Shown one piece after another: positions 36,673 to 48,102 of a stretch of DNA of 64,000 nt; the first letter of the stretch is position 1, and each line of letters opens with the position of its first letter. The DNA is from Xestospongia bergquistia (taxonomy: Eukaryota; Porifera; Demospongiae; Haplosclerida; Petrosiidae). The stretch is taken from positions 13,778,849 through 13,842,848 of the forward strand of contig OZ014412.1 of assembly GCA_963965975.1 (NCBI GenBank), given 5' to 3'. Below the pieces are notes generated by a model that was given only the letters and a program-made list of their open reading frames with translations, made no database searches and had not been told where the DNA came from. The position numbers and the translations under genes are program-made.

Positions 36673-36898
36673 ACACAGCGAGCATATACTCTTAGAGTAT
36701 TAGAAATTGGTACTGATTGTTGCTTGTAATCCTTGATTATGAGTTTGTACATATTATATAGTCATGGCACTGTTATTACTAGCAGTATTCATCATGTTAC
36801 TAGGTTACATTATATCATTGTGTTGATATTTATTGTATGTACATTCTAATGTAAAGAATATAATAATGAAGTACATTACAATAGAACTATAGACTGAC

Positions 36899-37082
36899 CA
36901 TATAGTGACTTGTCAATTAACTGTAGTATTTTGTCTTTATTGACATCATCAGATTTTACCATGTCAGCAGGTGTTTGGCCCTCATTATTCTTTATGTTAG
37001 CATCTGCACCACTTAACAATAATACTTCAACACATTCTACTTTTCCTTCACGGCAGGCATCATGTAAGGGGCTAAGTCCATT
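36899..37082 (-). CDS. Ankyrin-repeat exon (last repeat plus linker)
   Basis: 184 bp, 61 codons plus one base. It begins NGLSPLHDACREGKVECVEV, a canonical ankyrin helix pair, and continues LLLSGADANIKNNEGQTPAD into a capping half-repeat ('KDKILQLIDKSLY'). The acceptor is ATCACATAG and the donor is TATG/GTCAGT. Phase 0 in and phase 1 out fit the neighbours: the upstream exon ends phase 0 and the GTPase exon starts by completing Asp. Ankyrin repeats bind proteins. Confidence 0.87.
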
Positions 37083-37548
37083 CTATGTGATAAAAGAAAT
37101 TATAGTAAGAGGAACATGATAGAAACTTTACATTATAGAGCTATAAGCTAATCATTATTATAATAATGTAATAAAGATAATGTGGGGAATATACTAAATT
37201 GATATAATGCTAATATGTATGTTCTTCCAGTCATATTATTACAATTATCCAACATATGATGATCTATACTATGTGTTATGATTGTAATAACTACTGTATA
37301 TGAATTCAACATTGATCATATCTGTTATATTTGTTATTAATATTATCTATAATAAACATATTTTATGATAGAGATTGATTAGTGGGAAGGGTATTCAAAA
37401 ATATATTGACAACAAGTAATACATACTACTATTACAATGTTACAAGGAGTATGACATAAAATAAATTAAAATATCATATTAAATATCTGGTTGTAACAAT
37501 ACTGAGTTAACTAATTTGTAATTGATATTTACACTGACTATACCAGCA

Positions 37549-38770
37549 GGAGAAATTAGTTATCATCACAACAGATGTCAGTATAGTTATATAAAATGTT
37601 AGGATTAATACAAGAAGTAGTTTGTAAAGATTCACTTATGCGTCACGAATAATCAGAAAGAATCTATTATACAAGTCTAATTATTCTCTCAATGTAAATG
37701 TCAGAGCATATTTCTACAAGTAATTAACAGTATCCTGGTATATTCACTATGTTAATACTTAGAATGTCAAATCATTTAACTTATATCATGGAATAAACAT
37801 AGTGATGACATTGATTATAATTATAGTTAGTGTTACTGTTATAGTAAATACAGACATGTTGTTTATATTGTGTGATATGTTAGCTTTAGAAAGGTGGAGA
37901 TAATTTCATTCTAGCTTATATCAGGTATTACTAGCACCTCATATATTGTAGTAGTAGGTAGTAGTTGTATGTACATAAACAAATAGACAGAGCTCAAGTG
38001 ATATGCTGTCATTGTTCTTCTTGTTACTTAATTTACCATATCTGTTTCTTAATGATTGCTCTTACATCTTTTAGAACACAAAGCCATTTACTGTCTTTGG
38101 AATTATAAGAAATTTAAGTCAAAAACTACAAAATTCATAATGCTAACATGTAAACTTATTCAAGTCACTAACAATAAGAAATTCTAGTATACAAATCTGT
38201 CAACATAAAATAACAGAGCATAATTAGTATTCCAAGTAATAAACAATATCCTGGTATATTAGCTTTGTTGCTACTGAGAGTGTATAACAATTTATCTTAT
38301 ATAATAGACTAAAAGTAATTAGACACTGTCTAGCTAGTGCTAGGACTATAGTAAAAGTAGACATGTTGTATATATTGTGATGATATGTAGGCTTTTCAAA
38401 TTAGAGATAATTTCATTCTAACTAATTGTAGTCACTAGGTCAGTGGAGTTAACCCTCACATACACAATTATAATCATATTAGCTCTTACTACACACTACA
38501 ATACAATATATCTGGTTGTGCAATGCTGTGTTAATGATTTTGCAAATGATATATTCTATAACTTATTGTAGTTAATTGCTATTAATACATTACCATAATG
38601 AATGATATGAACTGGAGTTTGAAGAAAACTTCTTATGTAAACTTATTCAAGTCAATAACAATAAGAAATTCTATTACCAAATTTTTCAAAGTAAAATAAC
38701 AGCATAATTAGTATTCCAAGTAATAAACCATATCCTAGTATATTAATTTTGTTTAATGCACCCACGCATG
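37549..38770. repeat. Intronic ~500-bp direct repeats
   Basis: 37549-37915, 38125-38420 and 38640-38755 share blocks such as 'aagtaattaacagtatcctg', the 'tagtaaatacagacatgttg' block and 'gataatttcattcta'. A fourth, close copy is at 47110-47490, so the unit was once repeated across this intron before the retrotransposons arrived. Confidence 0.75.
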
Positions 38771-39122
38771 TACTTCCAAAATTGTCATGGTGACGTAACT
38801 TTCGATGCTACAGCATATCCTTAAGATTTTTGCACTAAATGATAGCACGTGATGAGCTCTGTAAATATAATATTTAAGTATTGCCTGATGATGTTTTGTA
38901 TTTGCCAACCTAATTTTGTGCATATTGTAAAAGTTTACACGATTATGACGTCATAAATTAATTTCCTTCACTTCTTCCTGGAGGTCACATGATCAACTTC
39001 TTTGTGGTTTAAGCTATCTCTTTATCGATGTCATCAAAGTCGAAGATACAAAGGCAACGCGAGGAATCATTAGTACTAGCAAGTAAAATTAAAATGAATG
39101 TTGTTCTAGTCAGGAGGAGTCA

Positions 39123-39419
39123 ATGATGGAGGATCAGTTTAGTGGAACGACCGACGAGGTTAGAACTGAACCTGAAGGACTTGCTGAATTGTTGGTGCTG
39201 TCTGGTGATGCCTTAGACATGGAGGATGAAGACGTCGACCCATCATTTGATTTAGGCTCAAGCTTGAAGTCTGATAAGAGATCATATGATAACTTTTGTG
39301 ACAAATGGGTTACTCATCTTAACCATGAAGATAGAGTTTCTCTTGGCCTCCTTCTCTGCTTTCAACTTAGACCTGTACTTAGAAAGGGTGTAACAGAATC
39401 AGCAGAGTTTTCTTCATAA
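39123..39419 (+). CDS. 98-aa acidic reading frame, possible N-terminal exon of a DNA transposon
   Basis: Starts with two Met codons, then an acidic stretch (DMEDEDVDPSFDLGSS) and a predicted helical part with WVTHLNHEDRVSLGLLLCFQ. It terminates just before the truncated gypsy copy. Similar acidic leaders followed by 'SLGL-F-CFQL' helices occur, as far as I recall, in repetitive proteins of sponges, so a transposon origin is plausible but unproven. The family is not recognised with confidence. Confidence 0.35.
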   Translation: MMEDQFSGTTDEVRTEPEGLAELLVLSGDALDMEDEDVDPSFDLGSSLKSDKRSYDNFCDKWVTHLNHEDRVSLGLLLCFQLRPVLRKGVTESAEFSS

Positions 39420-39532
39420 AAACCAGCATTAGATTCAATATCCCTCCAAAGAATCCAGAAACATTTTGAAAGGTATACCATTACATACTTACTTATCTTG
39501 AAGATATACCAAAAGGCTGAGACTTAGAGATG

Positions 39533-41301
39533 TTAGGAAGAAAGTTCAAAATATATTCAGACCACCAACCACTCAAATATTTATTCAGTGAAACCCGTCA
39601 GATAACAGTGATGGCTGCATCAAGGATTCAACGTTGGTCACTACTCCTCAGTTCTTATGAATATGAGATTGAATATTGACCAGGATCCAAAGTAGCAAAT
39701 GCTGATGCTCTCAGTAGACTCCCTTTACCAGAGACCACACCCAAGTCAATTAAAAATGGATCGGTAGAACTACTCATTCATCAACTCTCAGAAGTAATTG
39801 TCACTGCTAATCAAATAAAGAATTGGACAGAAAAGGATCCAATCTTATCTCGAGTTCATTGTTTTGTATTACACAGATGGCCAAACATTGTTGACAATGA
39901 AGATCTCAAGCCATACTTTAACCGTCGAGATAAACTCAGCATCGTCAAAGGGTGTGTCTTGTGGGGATCACAAGTAATCATACCTACACCTGCTCAGTCA
40001 CTGATGTTGAATCAACTACATGACACTCATCCTGGAGTCAGTCAAATGAAGAGTCTTAGTCGTGCATATGTCTGGTGACCAGATATAGACAGTGATATTG
40101 TGAAGAGAGTGAGAGGATGTAATATGTGTCAAATGAATAGACCTTCTCCTAGTAAAGCTCATCTCCACCCATGGGAGTATCCCTCTAGACCTTGGGCGCG
40201 GATACACATTGACCATACTGGTCCCTTCATGGGAAAAATGTTTTTAGTGGTCATAGACGCTCATTCCAAATGGATTGATGTTGAAATACTGAACTCTACT
40301 TCCGTGAGCAACATTATTAAACTTCGTTCATTATTTGCTACACACGGCATACCAGAACAGTTGGTGTCAGATAACGGATCAGATTTTCAAAGCGAGGAAT
40401 TCAAGCAATTCACAACTCAGAATGGTATTAAACACATATTCACATAACCTTACCATCCCTCCTCCAATGGATTTGCTGAAAGTGCAGTTCAAAGTTTCAA
40501 GAGTACAGTTGTTAAAATGGATGGTCCAATTAATGTACGTTTATCTAGATTTTTACTTCAGTATAGGGTAACACCCCAGACTACTACTGGACTTTCCCCG
40601 TCTCAACTCCTAATGGGGAGGAAGATAAGAACATGATTAGATGCACTACATCGTGATATGTGAGAAGATGTCAAGAAGAAACAGGAGAAACTCATCTCTG
40701 GCAAGGAACCTCGAAAGTTTAAACTGGATGATCTGTTGTTTGCAAAACATTTTCATGAATCTATGTGGATACTGGTGAAGGTAACTAAAATAACTGGACC
40801 TTTATCGTATGAAGTTACAACTGAAAGTGGCATTACTTTATGATGTCATGTTGACGATCTTCGAAGATTTTCAGAAGAGTCACAAAGTACATTATCAACT
40901 CAAGAGGATTGGTCAATAATAGATACCACACCTCAAGGAAGACCTCAACCTAATCAGGTAGAAGTTTCAGAAGCTCAAGAAGATCGTGCGGAACCAACAG
41001 AGCCTACTAAATCAACACCTGAAAATCCAACACCAGTAGTGCGTTCACCAGTTAAAAGATCAAGTCGTAAACGAAAATCGCCTGAAACATTTGCTCCACT
41101 CATTTGAACTTAAAAACTTAAAAAGAGGGAAAATGTGGTAACTTAAATAAACCTATGATTTACTGTTTATATAAATGTTCTGGAACTACACTATATATTG
41201 TCATGTAAATTCAGTTTTGTTCAGTCTACAGTTGTTGAGTTATTATTCTTTTAAATATATATGTTGTATTGGTAAGCTCGGTCACTAGTAGAATTACATG
41301 A
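39533..41301 (+). mobile_element. 5'-truncated Ty3/gypsy copy (RNase H, integrase, 3' LTR)
   Basis: Begins abruptly within RNase H (homologous to 45240 in the complete copy) and keeps the integrase and 3' LTR (41134-41301). Frame-breaking stops include TGA in the RNase H C-terminal part, TGA for Trp after 'YV' near 40077, and TAA in 'IFTSPYH'. Readable pieces: HDTHPGVSQMKSL (zinc-binding region), IDHTGPFMGK, LVSDNGSDF and the Glu of NGFAE, i.e. the integrase D, D, E positions. The right flank TAGTTACC equals that of the complete copy, so the two share one ancestral insertion. Confidence 0.85.
41134..41301 (+). repeat. 3' LTR of truncated gypsy copy
   Basis: Starts TGTGGTAACTTAAATAAACC after a purine-rich tract and matches 42800-42960 and 46773-46940. 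The last bases read ATGA instead of AACA. Confidence 0.85.
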
Positions 41302-41440
41302 TAGTTACCTTGTATGATTGGTATTATAATATCAAAAAAGGCTCTATTTTGCATTTTCCTTTTGAAATTATTTCCCAAAATGTAACATCCCAAAAATCTG
41401 AAAGAAACGATTTCAAGAAAACACTTTTCGGACCACGCCT
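41302..41440 (-). pseudogene. Duplicated N-terminal piece of PGBD-like transposase
   Basis: Minus-strand frame ending 'DIIIPIIQGN', nearly identical to 46941-47080. It is the part of the PGBD-like gene that lay beside the gypsy insertion, showing that gypsy plus flank was duplicated. Confidence 0.7.
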
Positions 41441-41749
41441 ATTTAATTAACATAAAACACAGGAATTATATGAGAGCAAGTAAAAAATGGTTGTTTATAG
41501 AGGAAGAAGACAAGTATATATACGCTTGAATTTCACTCTTTTCAAGTAGAAGAGTTGCTTTAGGCTGTCTACCAGAACGATGTGTTTGTTGTTCTGACCT
41601 ATTAGACCATTACTTTGGATACTTGAACGCGCCTGCTGTCCATAGCAACGTGTAAAGGTTAGTAGTTTTGTACGTTCTTTTACTTATATAATGAAATGAA
41701 TATGTGATAAATGAAGAACTATGATTGATGAGTATCTGTTAGGTGTGAT

Positions 41750-42799
41750 ATTTTCTAAAACACTCGTCTGGTCACAACGCTGGATTCTCTGGACAAGTCT
41801 GACAGACAGGTGGTGTTCTTCACTTTTATCACTACAGACAACGCAATCTCTCCTCTTTGTTCTCTTTTCCGAGTAATGAACTCCCTTTGGATTCTTGGTA
41901 GCAGTAGCAGAGACTGATGGTGTGACAGAAAGTGATACTTCTCTCTCTTCAAGTAATGGTTCAACAAGACATTAAATAAAGATAAGACATTCTGTGTGTG
42001 TTACCTTTGTTAGTGTCTTGATATAATTATAATATATACATTCACAACAACCACTTCTAGCATTTAAAAGAATACTTTTTTCCACTATTTTATGGGCTTG
42101 TATAAAAAGAGTAATATGCCATTAACTGGTCAAGCTTGTCTCCAAGTATATAATAATTGTACTCATGTATGTCCAGTAGTTTCTCTTTTGTAGAATCTGT
42201 TGACCTTATATTGATATAGAATATTAAACCATTATTGTACATATTATCATTATAATAATTACATTGAGTTACCATTGTCATTTTACCTGGGTTGTATTTC
42301 TATCATCTTGTTATTGTATTTTGTTGAACACATTAGAATTGTTCTCTTATCTTGCCATGCTAAAGCCATCATATTACCACATATGTAGCTTTCAGTTGTA
42401 CTCTTTGGTATTTTTTATTTTCTTTTGATTTCTACAGGCAATCCTCGTTTGTTCGATAAAACAGTACCTAATTCCCATTTGTTCCGATGTGTCAGGTAGA
42501 AGAGGACTAGTGTAATATTGATCAGTGTAAAGATCATAGCCTTTGTCCCTGAGATGATCTGTGAAGGTTGTAACAAATTTGACTGTATATGATGCTTCAG
42601 GATTGTCAATTAGGTTAGTATCCATTCTGTAGTATAAATGTAAGTTGTGCATGTAACCTGTTTTACTATCGGACAGAACCTAATATCCTTTTAGTCCCGA
42701 TGGGTTCAGTTTTCCTTTCAAATACTGATGAAATGATACTCTTCCCTTGAATGAAATGACAGATTCATCTACAGCAATTTGGCTGTCTGGATTATAGTT
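41750..42799 (-). pseudogene. PGBD-like transposase relic, catalytic and C-terminal part
   Basis: Minus-strand pieces in order: NPDSQIAVDESVISFKGRVS (42800-42700), QYLKGKLNPSGLKGY, LRDKGYDLYTDQYYTSPLLP (42540-42480), EYNYYILGDKLDQLMAYYSF (42170-42100) and a Cys tail DCVVCSD near 41840. The family's 'GVD' is degraded to 'GD'. Stops and frameshifts separate all pieces. The 5' part of the same gene continues at 46941, on the other side of the gypsy. It is a different lineage from the copies at 13.5 and 20.4 kb. Confidence 0.82.
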
Positions 42800-42960
42800 T
42801 GCGGTAACTTAAATAACCCTACGATGTAATGTTTATATAAATGTTCTGGAACTGCACTATATATTGTCATGTAAATTCAGTTTTGTTCAGTTGTTGAGTT
42901 ATTGTTCTTTTATATATATATGTTGTATTGGTAAGCTGGGTCACTAGTAGAATTACAACA
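42800..42960 (+). repeat. 5' LTR of gypsy element
   Basis: 161 bp, beginning TGCGGTAAC (TGTGGTAAC in the 3' LTR) and ending ACAACA. It differs from the 3' LTR by a small deletion in 'cagtctacagttg' and a few substitutions, so the insertion is not brand new. Confidence 0.9.
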
Positions 42961-42985
42961 TATTTGGCAACGAGAGGTAAAAGAG

Positions 42986-44320
42986 ATGGCAGCGCTTATC
43001 AGTGGACTATTGGAATCATTCGACCTGTCAAAGTACAATGTTACAAGATATATACAACGTTTCAAACTATTCATGAAGGCCAATGACATCCCAGAGGAGA
43101 GGAAGAAGTCAGTCTTTCTCACAGCCATTGGCTACGACTCATACGAAATTCTGGCAAACATTTTCGAGAAACTGGAGCAAGAGACTCTCGAGACACTCGA
43201 AGCTGAACTAGAGAAGCATTTCAACTCCAAGTCTTCAGTTATAGCAGAGCGGTACAAATTTGGTCGACACCAGAAAGAGTCAGAAAGTATACCAGATTTC
43301 GTTCCAGGCTTACGTAAGTTGGCAGCATGCTGCAACTTTAAGAAGGCATCGTTAGATGAAACTCTTTGTGACAAATTCGTGTGTGGTCTACAGCAAGAAT
43401 ATATCAGAAGTTGTCTACTTACAGAGGAAGATAATCTTATCTTTGATCGATCAGTTGAGATAGCTACAGGATTAGAAGGTGCCAAGAAGCATGCTCACTT
43501 AATGCAGCAAGAAACTAAGAAAGAAGAAGACCATCGCACTACAAGACGACACAATACATTCAATCCAAGGTCATCCACCATTGTATGTTTTTGTTGTGGA
43601 GGTCCGCACGTGGCGCGGGCGTGCCGGTTCATCAAAGAAAAATGCCACAATTGCGGCAACACTGTTCACATCTCTAAGGTGTGTCGGAGCCTTACCACAA
43701 AGTCTCAGAATTCTAAAGGAAGACCAGCAAAGGGCCTGGACTCTGTGAACAAGGAGGAATCATCACCTCTGGAAGAACTCACTCCAGAAGAATCTAATAA
43801 TTTATTTATGATTTATTCTTTTTCCTCTAGGTCTGATCCAATCAAGCTAGCTGTGGAAGTAAACGGTCACAAGTTAGACATTGAGTTGGACACAGGTGCT
43901 TCAGTCTTCGTCATTAGTGAAGACATGTTCACTTCAGGGCTGTCCTCCTCAGTTCAGCTCCGCTCTAGTAATGCATCTCTCACTTCGTATTCAGGGCACT
44001 TGTTAGAAGTGCTAGGAAGTGCAAACATCAAGGTTAAATACCAGACACAAACAGTTACACTTCCAATTTTTGTAATCAAGGGCAAAGGCGTGAGTTTGTT
44101 CGGTTGTAACTGGCTGAAGAGGATCAAACTGGACTGGCAGATTATCAAAAGTTTTCGTATCAACTCGCCATTGGATGAAGTCATTGAGAAACATTCTCGT
44201 CTTTTCAGATCCGAGGTAGGGAAGTTGAAGTGTATGGAAGCAAAATCTGTGTCCCCAGCAATGCTCAACCTTGTTATTTTAAACCTCACCCACTCCCCTA
44301 CTCGTTACGTGACAAGGTAG
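42986..44320 (+). CDS. Gypsy gag-protease polyprotein
   Basis: 444 codons, starting MAALISGLLESFDLSKYNVT just downstream of the primer-binding region. Residues 1-175 form a gag capsid-like helical domain (ERKKSVFLTAIGYDSYEIL). Two zinc knuckles follow at about 201-237 (CFCCGGPHVARAC and CHNCGNTVHISKVC), which bind RNA. An aspartic protease domain starts near 290 with IELDTGASVFVISED, the catalytic DTGA. The frame is open across both domains and ends with a stop just before the RT, where the pol frame continues after a shift and a TGA. Proteins of this type package and process the element's RNA. Confidence 0.9.
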   Translation: MAALISGLLESFDLSKYNVTRYIQRFKLFMKANDIPEERKKSVFLTAIGYDSYEILANIFEKLEQETLETLEAELEKHFNSKSSVIAERYKFGRHQKESESIPDFVPGLRKLAACCNFKKASLDETLCDKFVCGLQQEYIRSCLLTEEDNLIFDRSVEIATGLEGAKKHAHLMQQETKKEEDHRTTRRHNTFNPRSSTIVCFCCGGPHVARACRFIKEKCHNCGNTVHISKVCRSLTTKSQNSKGRPAKGLDSVNKEESSPLEELTPEESNNLFMIYSFSSRSDPIKLAVEVNGHKLDIELDTGASVFVISEDMFTSGLSSSVQLRSSNASLTSYSGHLLEVLGSANIKVKYQTQTVTLPIFVIKGKGVSLFGCNWLKRIKLDWQIIKSFRINSPLDEVIEKHSRLFRSEVGKLKCMEAKSVSPAMLNLVILNLTHSPTRYVTR

Positions 44321-46750
44321 ATTGAGAACTAGAAAGTCTACTTAAAGCTGGAGTTATCTCACCAGTTCAATTTTCTGATTGGGCTACCCCAATTGTACCA
44401 GTTGTCAAGTCAGATGGGAGTATACGTATTTGTGGAGATTATAAGGTGACAGTCAATGCAGTCTCCAAACTAGAAGAGTATCATCTTCCCCGTGTGGAAG
44501 ATCTATTCGCAGCTCTTTCTGGAGGAAAGGTATTCTCTAAACTAGACCTTTCTCATGCTTATCAACAAATTGTACTAGAAGAGGTTTCCAAAAAGTTTAC
44601 TATCATTAACACTCAGAAGGGTTTATTTCAGTTCGAACGACTTCCTTTAGGTATCTCTTCCGCCCCTGCCATTTTTCAACGAACAATTGAAAGTTTGTTG
44701 CAAGGGTTACCAGGGGTGGTTGCATATTTTAATAACGTTTTAGTAACCGGAAAAAGCCAACAGGAGCACCTTGAGAACCTGACAAGAGTACTGAATTGTT
44801 TAGAAGAGGCTGGAGTAACATTGAAGAGACACAAATGTACATTCGCTGCACCGTCAGTTGAATATCTAGGTCACGTTATCGATCAAGAGGGTTTGCATCC
44901 ATCATAGGAATGTGACAGAATGAAAGTCATTTTTACGTTTGCTCAATTATTACTCTAAATTCTTGCCTCACTTATCTACTCTTTTGTCTCCACTGTATCA
45001 TTTACTTAGGAAAGATGGAAACTGGTCCTGGAAGAATTTGCAAGAAGATGCATTTAATAAAGCCAAGCAGTTGCTTCAATCATCCACACTCCTCATGCAT
45101 TCAATGGATGATGGATCAGAGAAACCAATTGCATTCATTTCTAGAACTCTCTCACCAGCTGAGAAGAAGAACTCGCAATTAGAAAAAGAAGGTCTAGCAA
45201 TTATTTTCGCTGTGAAGAAACTACACCAATACTTATCAGGAAGATAGTTCAAAATATATTCAGATTACCAACCACTCAAATATTTATTCAGTGAAACCCG
45301 TCCGATACCAGTGATGGCTGCATCAAGGATTCAACGTTGGTCACTACTCCTCAGTTCTTATGAATATGAGATTGAATATCGACCAGGATCCAAACTAGAA
45401 CTACTCGTTCATCAACTCTCAGAAGTAATTGTCACAGCTAATTAAATAAAGAATTGGACAGAAAAGGATCCAATCTTATCTCGATTTTTTTTGTTTTGTA
45501 TTATACAGATGGCCAAACATTGTTGACAATGAAGATCTCAAGCCATACCTTAACTGTCGAGATGAACTCAGCATCGTCAAAAGGTGTGTCTTGTGGGGAT
45601 CACGAGTAATCATACCTCCACCTGGTCAGTCACTGGTGTTGAATCAACTACATGACACTCATCTTGGAGTCAGTCAAATGAAGAGCCTTAGTCGTTCATA
45701 TGTCTGGTGGCCAGATATAGACTTGTGATATTGTGAAGAGAGTGAGAGGATGTAATATGTGTCAAATGAATAGACCTTCTCCTAGTAAAGTTTCTCTCCA
45801 CCCATGGGAGTATCCCTCTAGACCTTGGGCGCGGATACACATTGACCATGCTGGTCCCTTCATGGGCAAATTGTTTTTTAGTGGTCAGAGACGCTCATTC
45901 CAAATGGATTGATGTTGAAATAGTGAACTCTACTTCTGCCGTGAGCACCATTATTAAACTTCGTTAATTATTTGCTACACACGGCATACCAGAACAGTTG
46001 GTGTCAGATAACGGATCAGGTTTTCGAAGCGAGGACTTCAAGCAATTCACAACTCAGAATGGTATTAAACACATATTCACATCACCTTACCATCCCTCCT
46101 CCAATGGACTTGCTGAAAGGGCAGTTCAAACTTTCAAGAGTACAGTTGTTAAAATGGATGGTCCAATTGATGTACGTTTATCTAGATTTTTACTTCAGTA
46201 TAGGGTAACACCCCAGACTACTAGTGGACTTTCCCCGTCTCAACTCCTAATGGGGAGGGAAGATAAGAACAGGTTTAGATGCACTACATCCTGATATGTC
46301 AGAAGATGTCGAGAAGAAACAGGAGAAACTCATCTCTGGCAAGGAACCTCGAAAGTTTAAACTGGATGATCTGTTGTTTGCAAAACATTTTCATGGATCT
46401 ATGTGGATACTGGTGAAGGTAACTAAAATAACTGGACCTTTATCGTATAAAGTTACAACTGAAAGTGGCGTGACTTTATTACGTCATGTTGACCATCTTT
46501 GAAGATTTTCAGAAGAGTCACAAAGTACATTATCAACTCAAGAGGATTGGTCAATAATAGATACCACACCTCAAGGAAGACCTCAACCTAATCAGGTAGA
46601 AGTTTCAGAAGCTCAAGAAGATCGTATGGAACCAACAGAGCCTACTAAATCAACACCTGAAAATCCAACACCAGTAGTGCGTTCACCAGTTACAAGATCA
46701 AGTCGAAAACAAAAACCGCCTGAAACATTTGCTCCACTCATTCGAACTTA
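44321..46750 (+). pseudogene. Gypsy pol: RT, RNase H, integrase, broken
   Basis: RT 44340-44910 with SDWATPIVPVVKSDGSIRI, KLDLSHAYQQI and 'LPLGISSAPAIF'. The catalytic Y-x-D-D box reads YFNN (codons AAT AAC at 44731-44736). RNase H at 44939-45420 shows KPIAFISRTLS and SDYQPLKYLF, with a TAG after 'LSGR'. Integrase at 45600-46500 shows HDTHLGVSQMKSLSRSYVWW, DHAGPF, VSDNGSGF and SNGLAE, i.e. D, D, E kept, with frameshifts near 45725 and 45890. The chromodomain-like C-terminal part runs from 46300 to 46500. At least six lesions make the polyprotein non-functional. Confidence 0.88.
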
Positions 46751-46758
46751 AAAAACTT

Positions 46759-46772
46759 AAAAAGGGGGAAAA
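46759..46772 (+). other. Polypurine tract of gypsy element
   Basis: AAAAAGGGGGAAAA directly before the 3' LTR; primes plus-strand synthesis in LTR retrotransposons. Confidence 0.8.
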
Positions 46773-46940
46773 TGTGGTAACTTAAATAAACCTATGATGT
46801 AATGTTTATATAAATGTTCTGGAACTGCACTATATATTGTCATGTAAATTCAGTTTTGTTCAGTCTACAGTTGTTGAGTTATTGTTCTTTTAAATATATA
46901 TGTTGTATTGGTAAGCTCGGTCACTAGTAGAATTACAACA
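46773..46940 (+). repeat. 3' LTR of gypsy element
   Basis: 168 bp, from TGTGGTAACTTAAATAAACC to ACAACA, followed by TAGTT. Confidence 0.92.
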
Positions 46941-47100
46941 TAGTTACCTTGTATGATTGGTATTATAATATTAAAAAAGGCTCTATTTTGTATTTTCCTT
47001 TTGAAATTATTTCCCAAAATGTAACATCCCAAAAATCTGGAAGAAAAGATTTCAAGAAAACACTTTTCGGAAAAATGGAATGTTACAAACATTATGCTGA
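46941..47100 (-). pseudogene. N-terminal side of the gypsy-split PGBD-like transposase
   Basis: The minus-strand frame reads FLGCYILGNNFKRKIQNRAF then 'NIIIPIIQGN' and would join NYNPDSQIAVDES at 42799 if the gypsy were absent. The ORF annotated as 81 codons here starts in unrelated DNA and runs into the LTR. Confidence 0.7.
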
Positions 47101-47109
47101 CCACTAACA

Positions 47110-47490
47110 TGAGGAATCAGTTATTATCACAACAGAGATGCCAGTATAGTTATATAAAAATGTTAGGATTAATATAACCAATAGTTTGTAAAGATTTACT
47201 CATATATCATGTTGTAAGAAATGACTAACAATCAGAAGAATCTAATATACAAGTCTAATTATTCTCTCATTGTAAATGTCAGAGCATATTTCTACAAGTA
47301 ATTAACAGTATCCTAGTATATTCACTATGTTAATACTTAGAATGTCAAACCATTTAACTTATATCATGGAATAAACATAGTGATGACATTGACTATAATT
47401 ATAGTTAGTGTTACTGTTATAGTAAATACAGACATGTTGTTTATAATTGTGTGATATGTTAGCTTTTGAAAGGTGGAAATAATTTCACAT
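47110..47490. repeat. Fourth copy of intronic direct repeat
   Basis: Close match to 37549-37910 (for example 'tcagagcatatttctacaag'), located 260 bp from the middle ankyrin exon. Confidence 0.8.
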
Positions 47491-47752
47491 TATATATGTT
47501 ATTAGCAAATATAAAATACAATTCATATGTTGTTGTAGTAGGTAGTAGTTGTATTTACATAAACAATCACATTTTTTCTTCTTATTTAATTTTGTATTTT
47601 ATTTGTATATTTATTTTAGGAGTATCTATGTAACAACTTATAGATAATTAAATCACAAATAACTACATAATTACATATATTAATAACAACATTATATATA
47701 AAATACAGTCATGTATAGTATGACAACATGTTCAATTAATGGAGATACTTAC

Positions 47753-47851
47753 TTTGTTAATGGCATCCAGTGATGCATCAGCTTTAATTAGTGTATGAGC
47801 TGTATCAGAATAGCCATTGAATGCAGCCCAGTGAAGAGGAGTAGCATTGTA
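47753..47851 (-). CDS. Ankyrin-repeat exon, 33 aa
   Basis: Exactly 99 bp, phase 0 on both sides, one full ankyrin repeat. It reads YNATPLHWAAFNGYSDTAHT and continues LIKADASLDAINK. The acceptor is CTTTTATGTAG and the donor AAA/GTAAG. It joins NGLSPLHDAC of the next exon in a perfect repeat register. Confidence 0.88.
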
Positions 47852-48102
47852 CTACATAAAAGAGATGTCAGTATTTATGATCAATTCACTTTATAATATA
47901 CAGCTACATCTAATGATACATTATAAAGAATAGGTAAAATAATTCAATATCTTTACACTAATGTGTATAGAGAGGTTAATACTTTATGTGATGTCAGCAG
48001 TAGTATTCATAATAACTAGATATTATCATATTTGGAGATTAAAGTGTTTGTCCTATTATGTCACATATCTTTTATCTATAGGTTTACAATATAGTCTTAT
48101 AA

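Larger units (their letters stand above)
42800..46940 (+). mobile_element. Complete Ty3/gypsy retrotransposon
   Basis: 4141 bp with LTRs at 42800-42960 and 46773-46940. A TAGTT target duplication lies at 42795-42799 and 46941-46945. The layout is LTR, primer-binding region (from 42964, TGGCAACGAG), gag-protease ORF, RT, RNase H, integrase, polypurine tract AAAAAGGGGGAAAA and LTR. The gag-protease frame is intact; the pol part has several stops and shifts. It is inserted in a PGBD-like transposase relic inside the large intron of the ANK-ROCO-Death gene. Confidence 0.92.

Noticed and set aside
46865-47110. 81-codon minus-strand ORF as a single gene
   Set aside because: It spans the gypsy LTR and the PGBD-like relic; only the part right of 46941 is meaningful.
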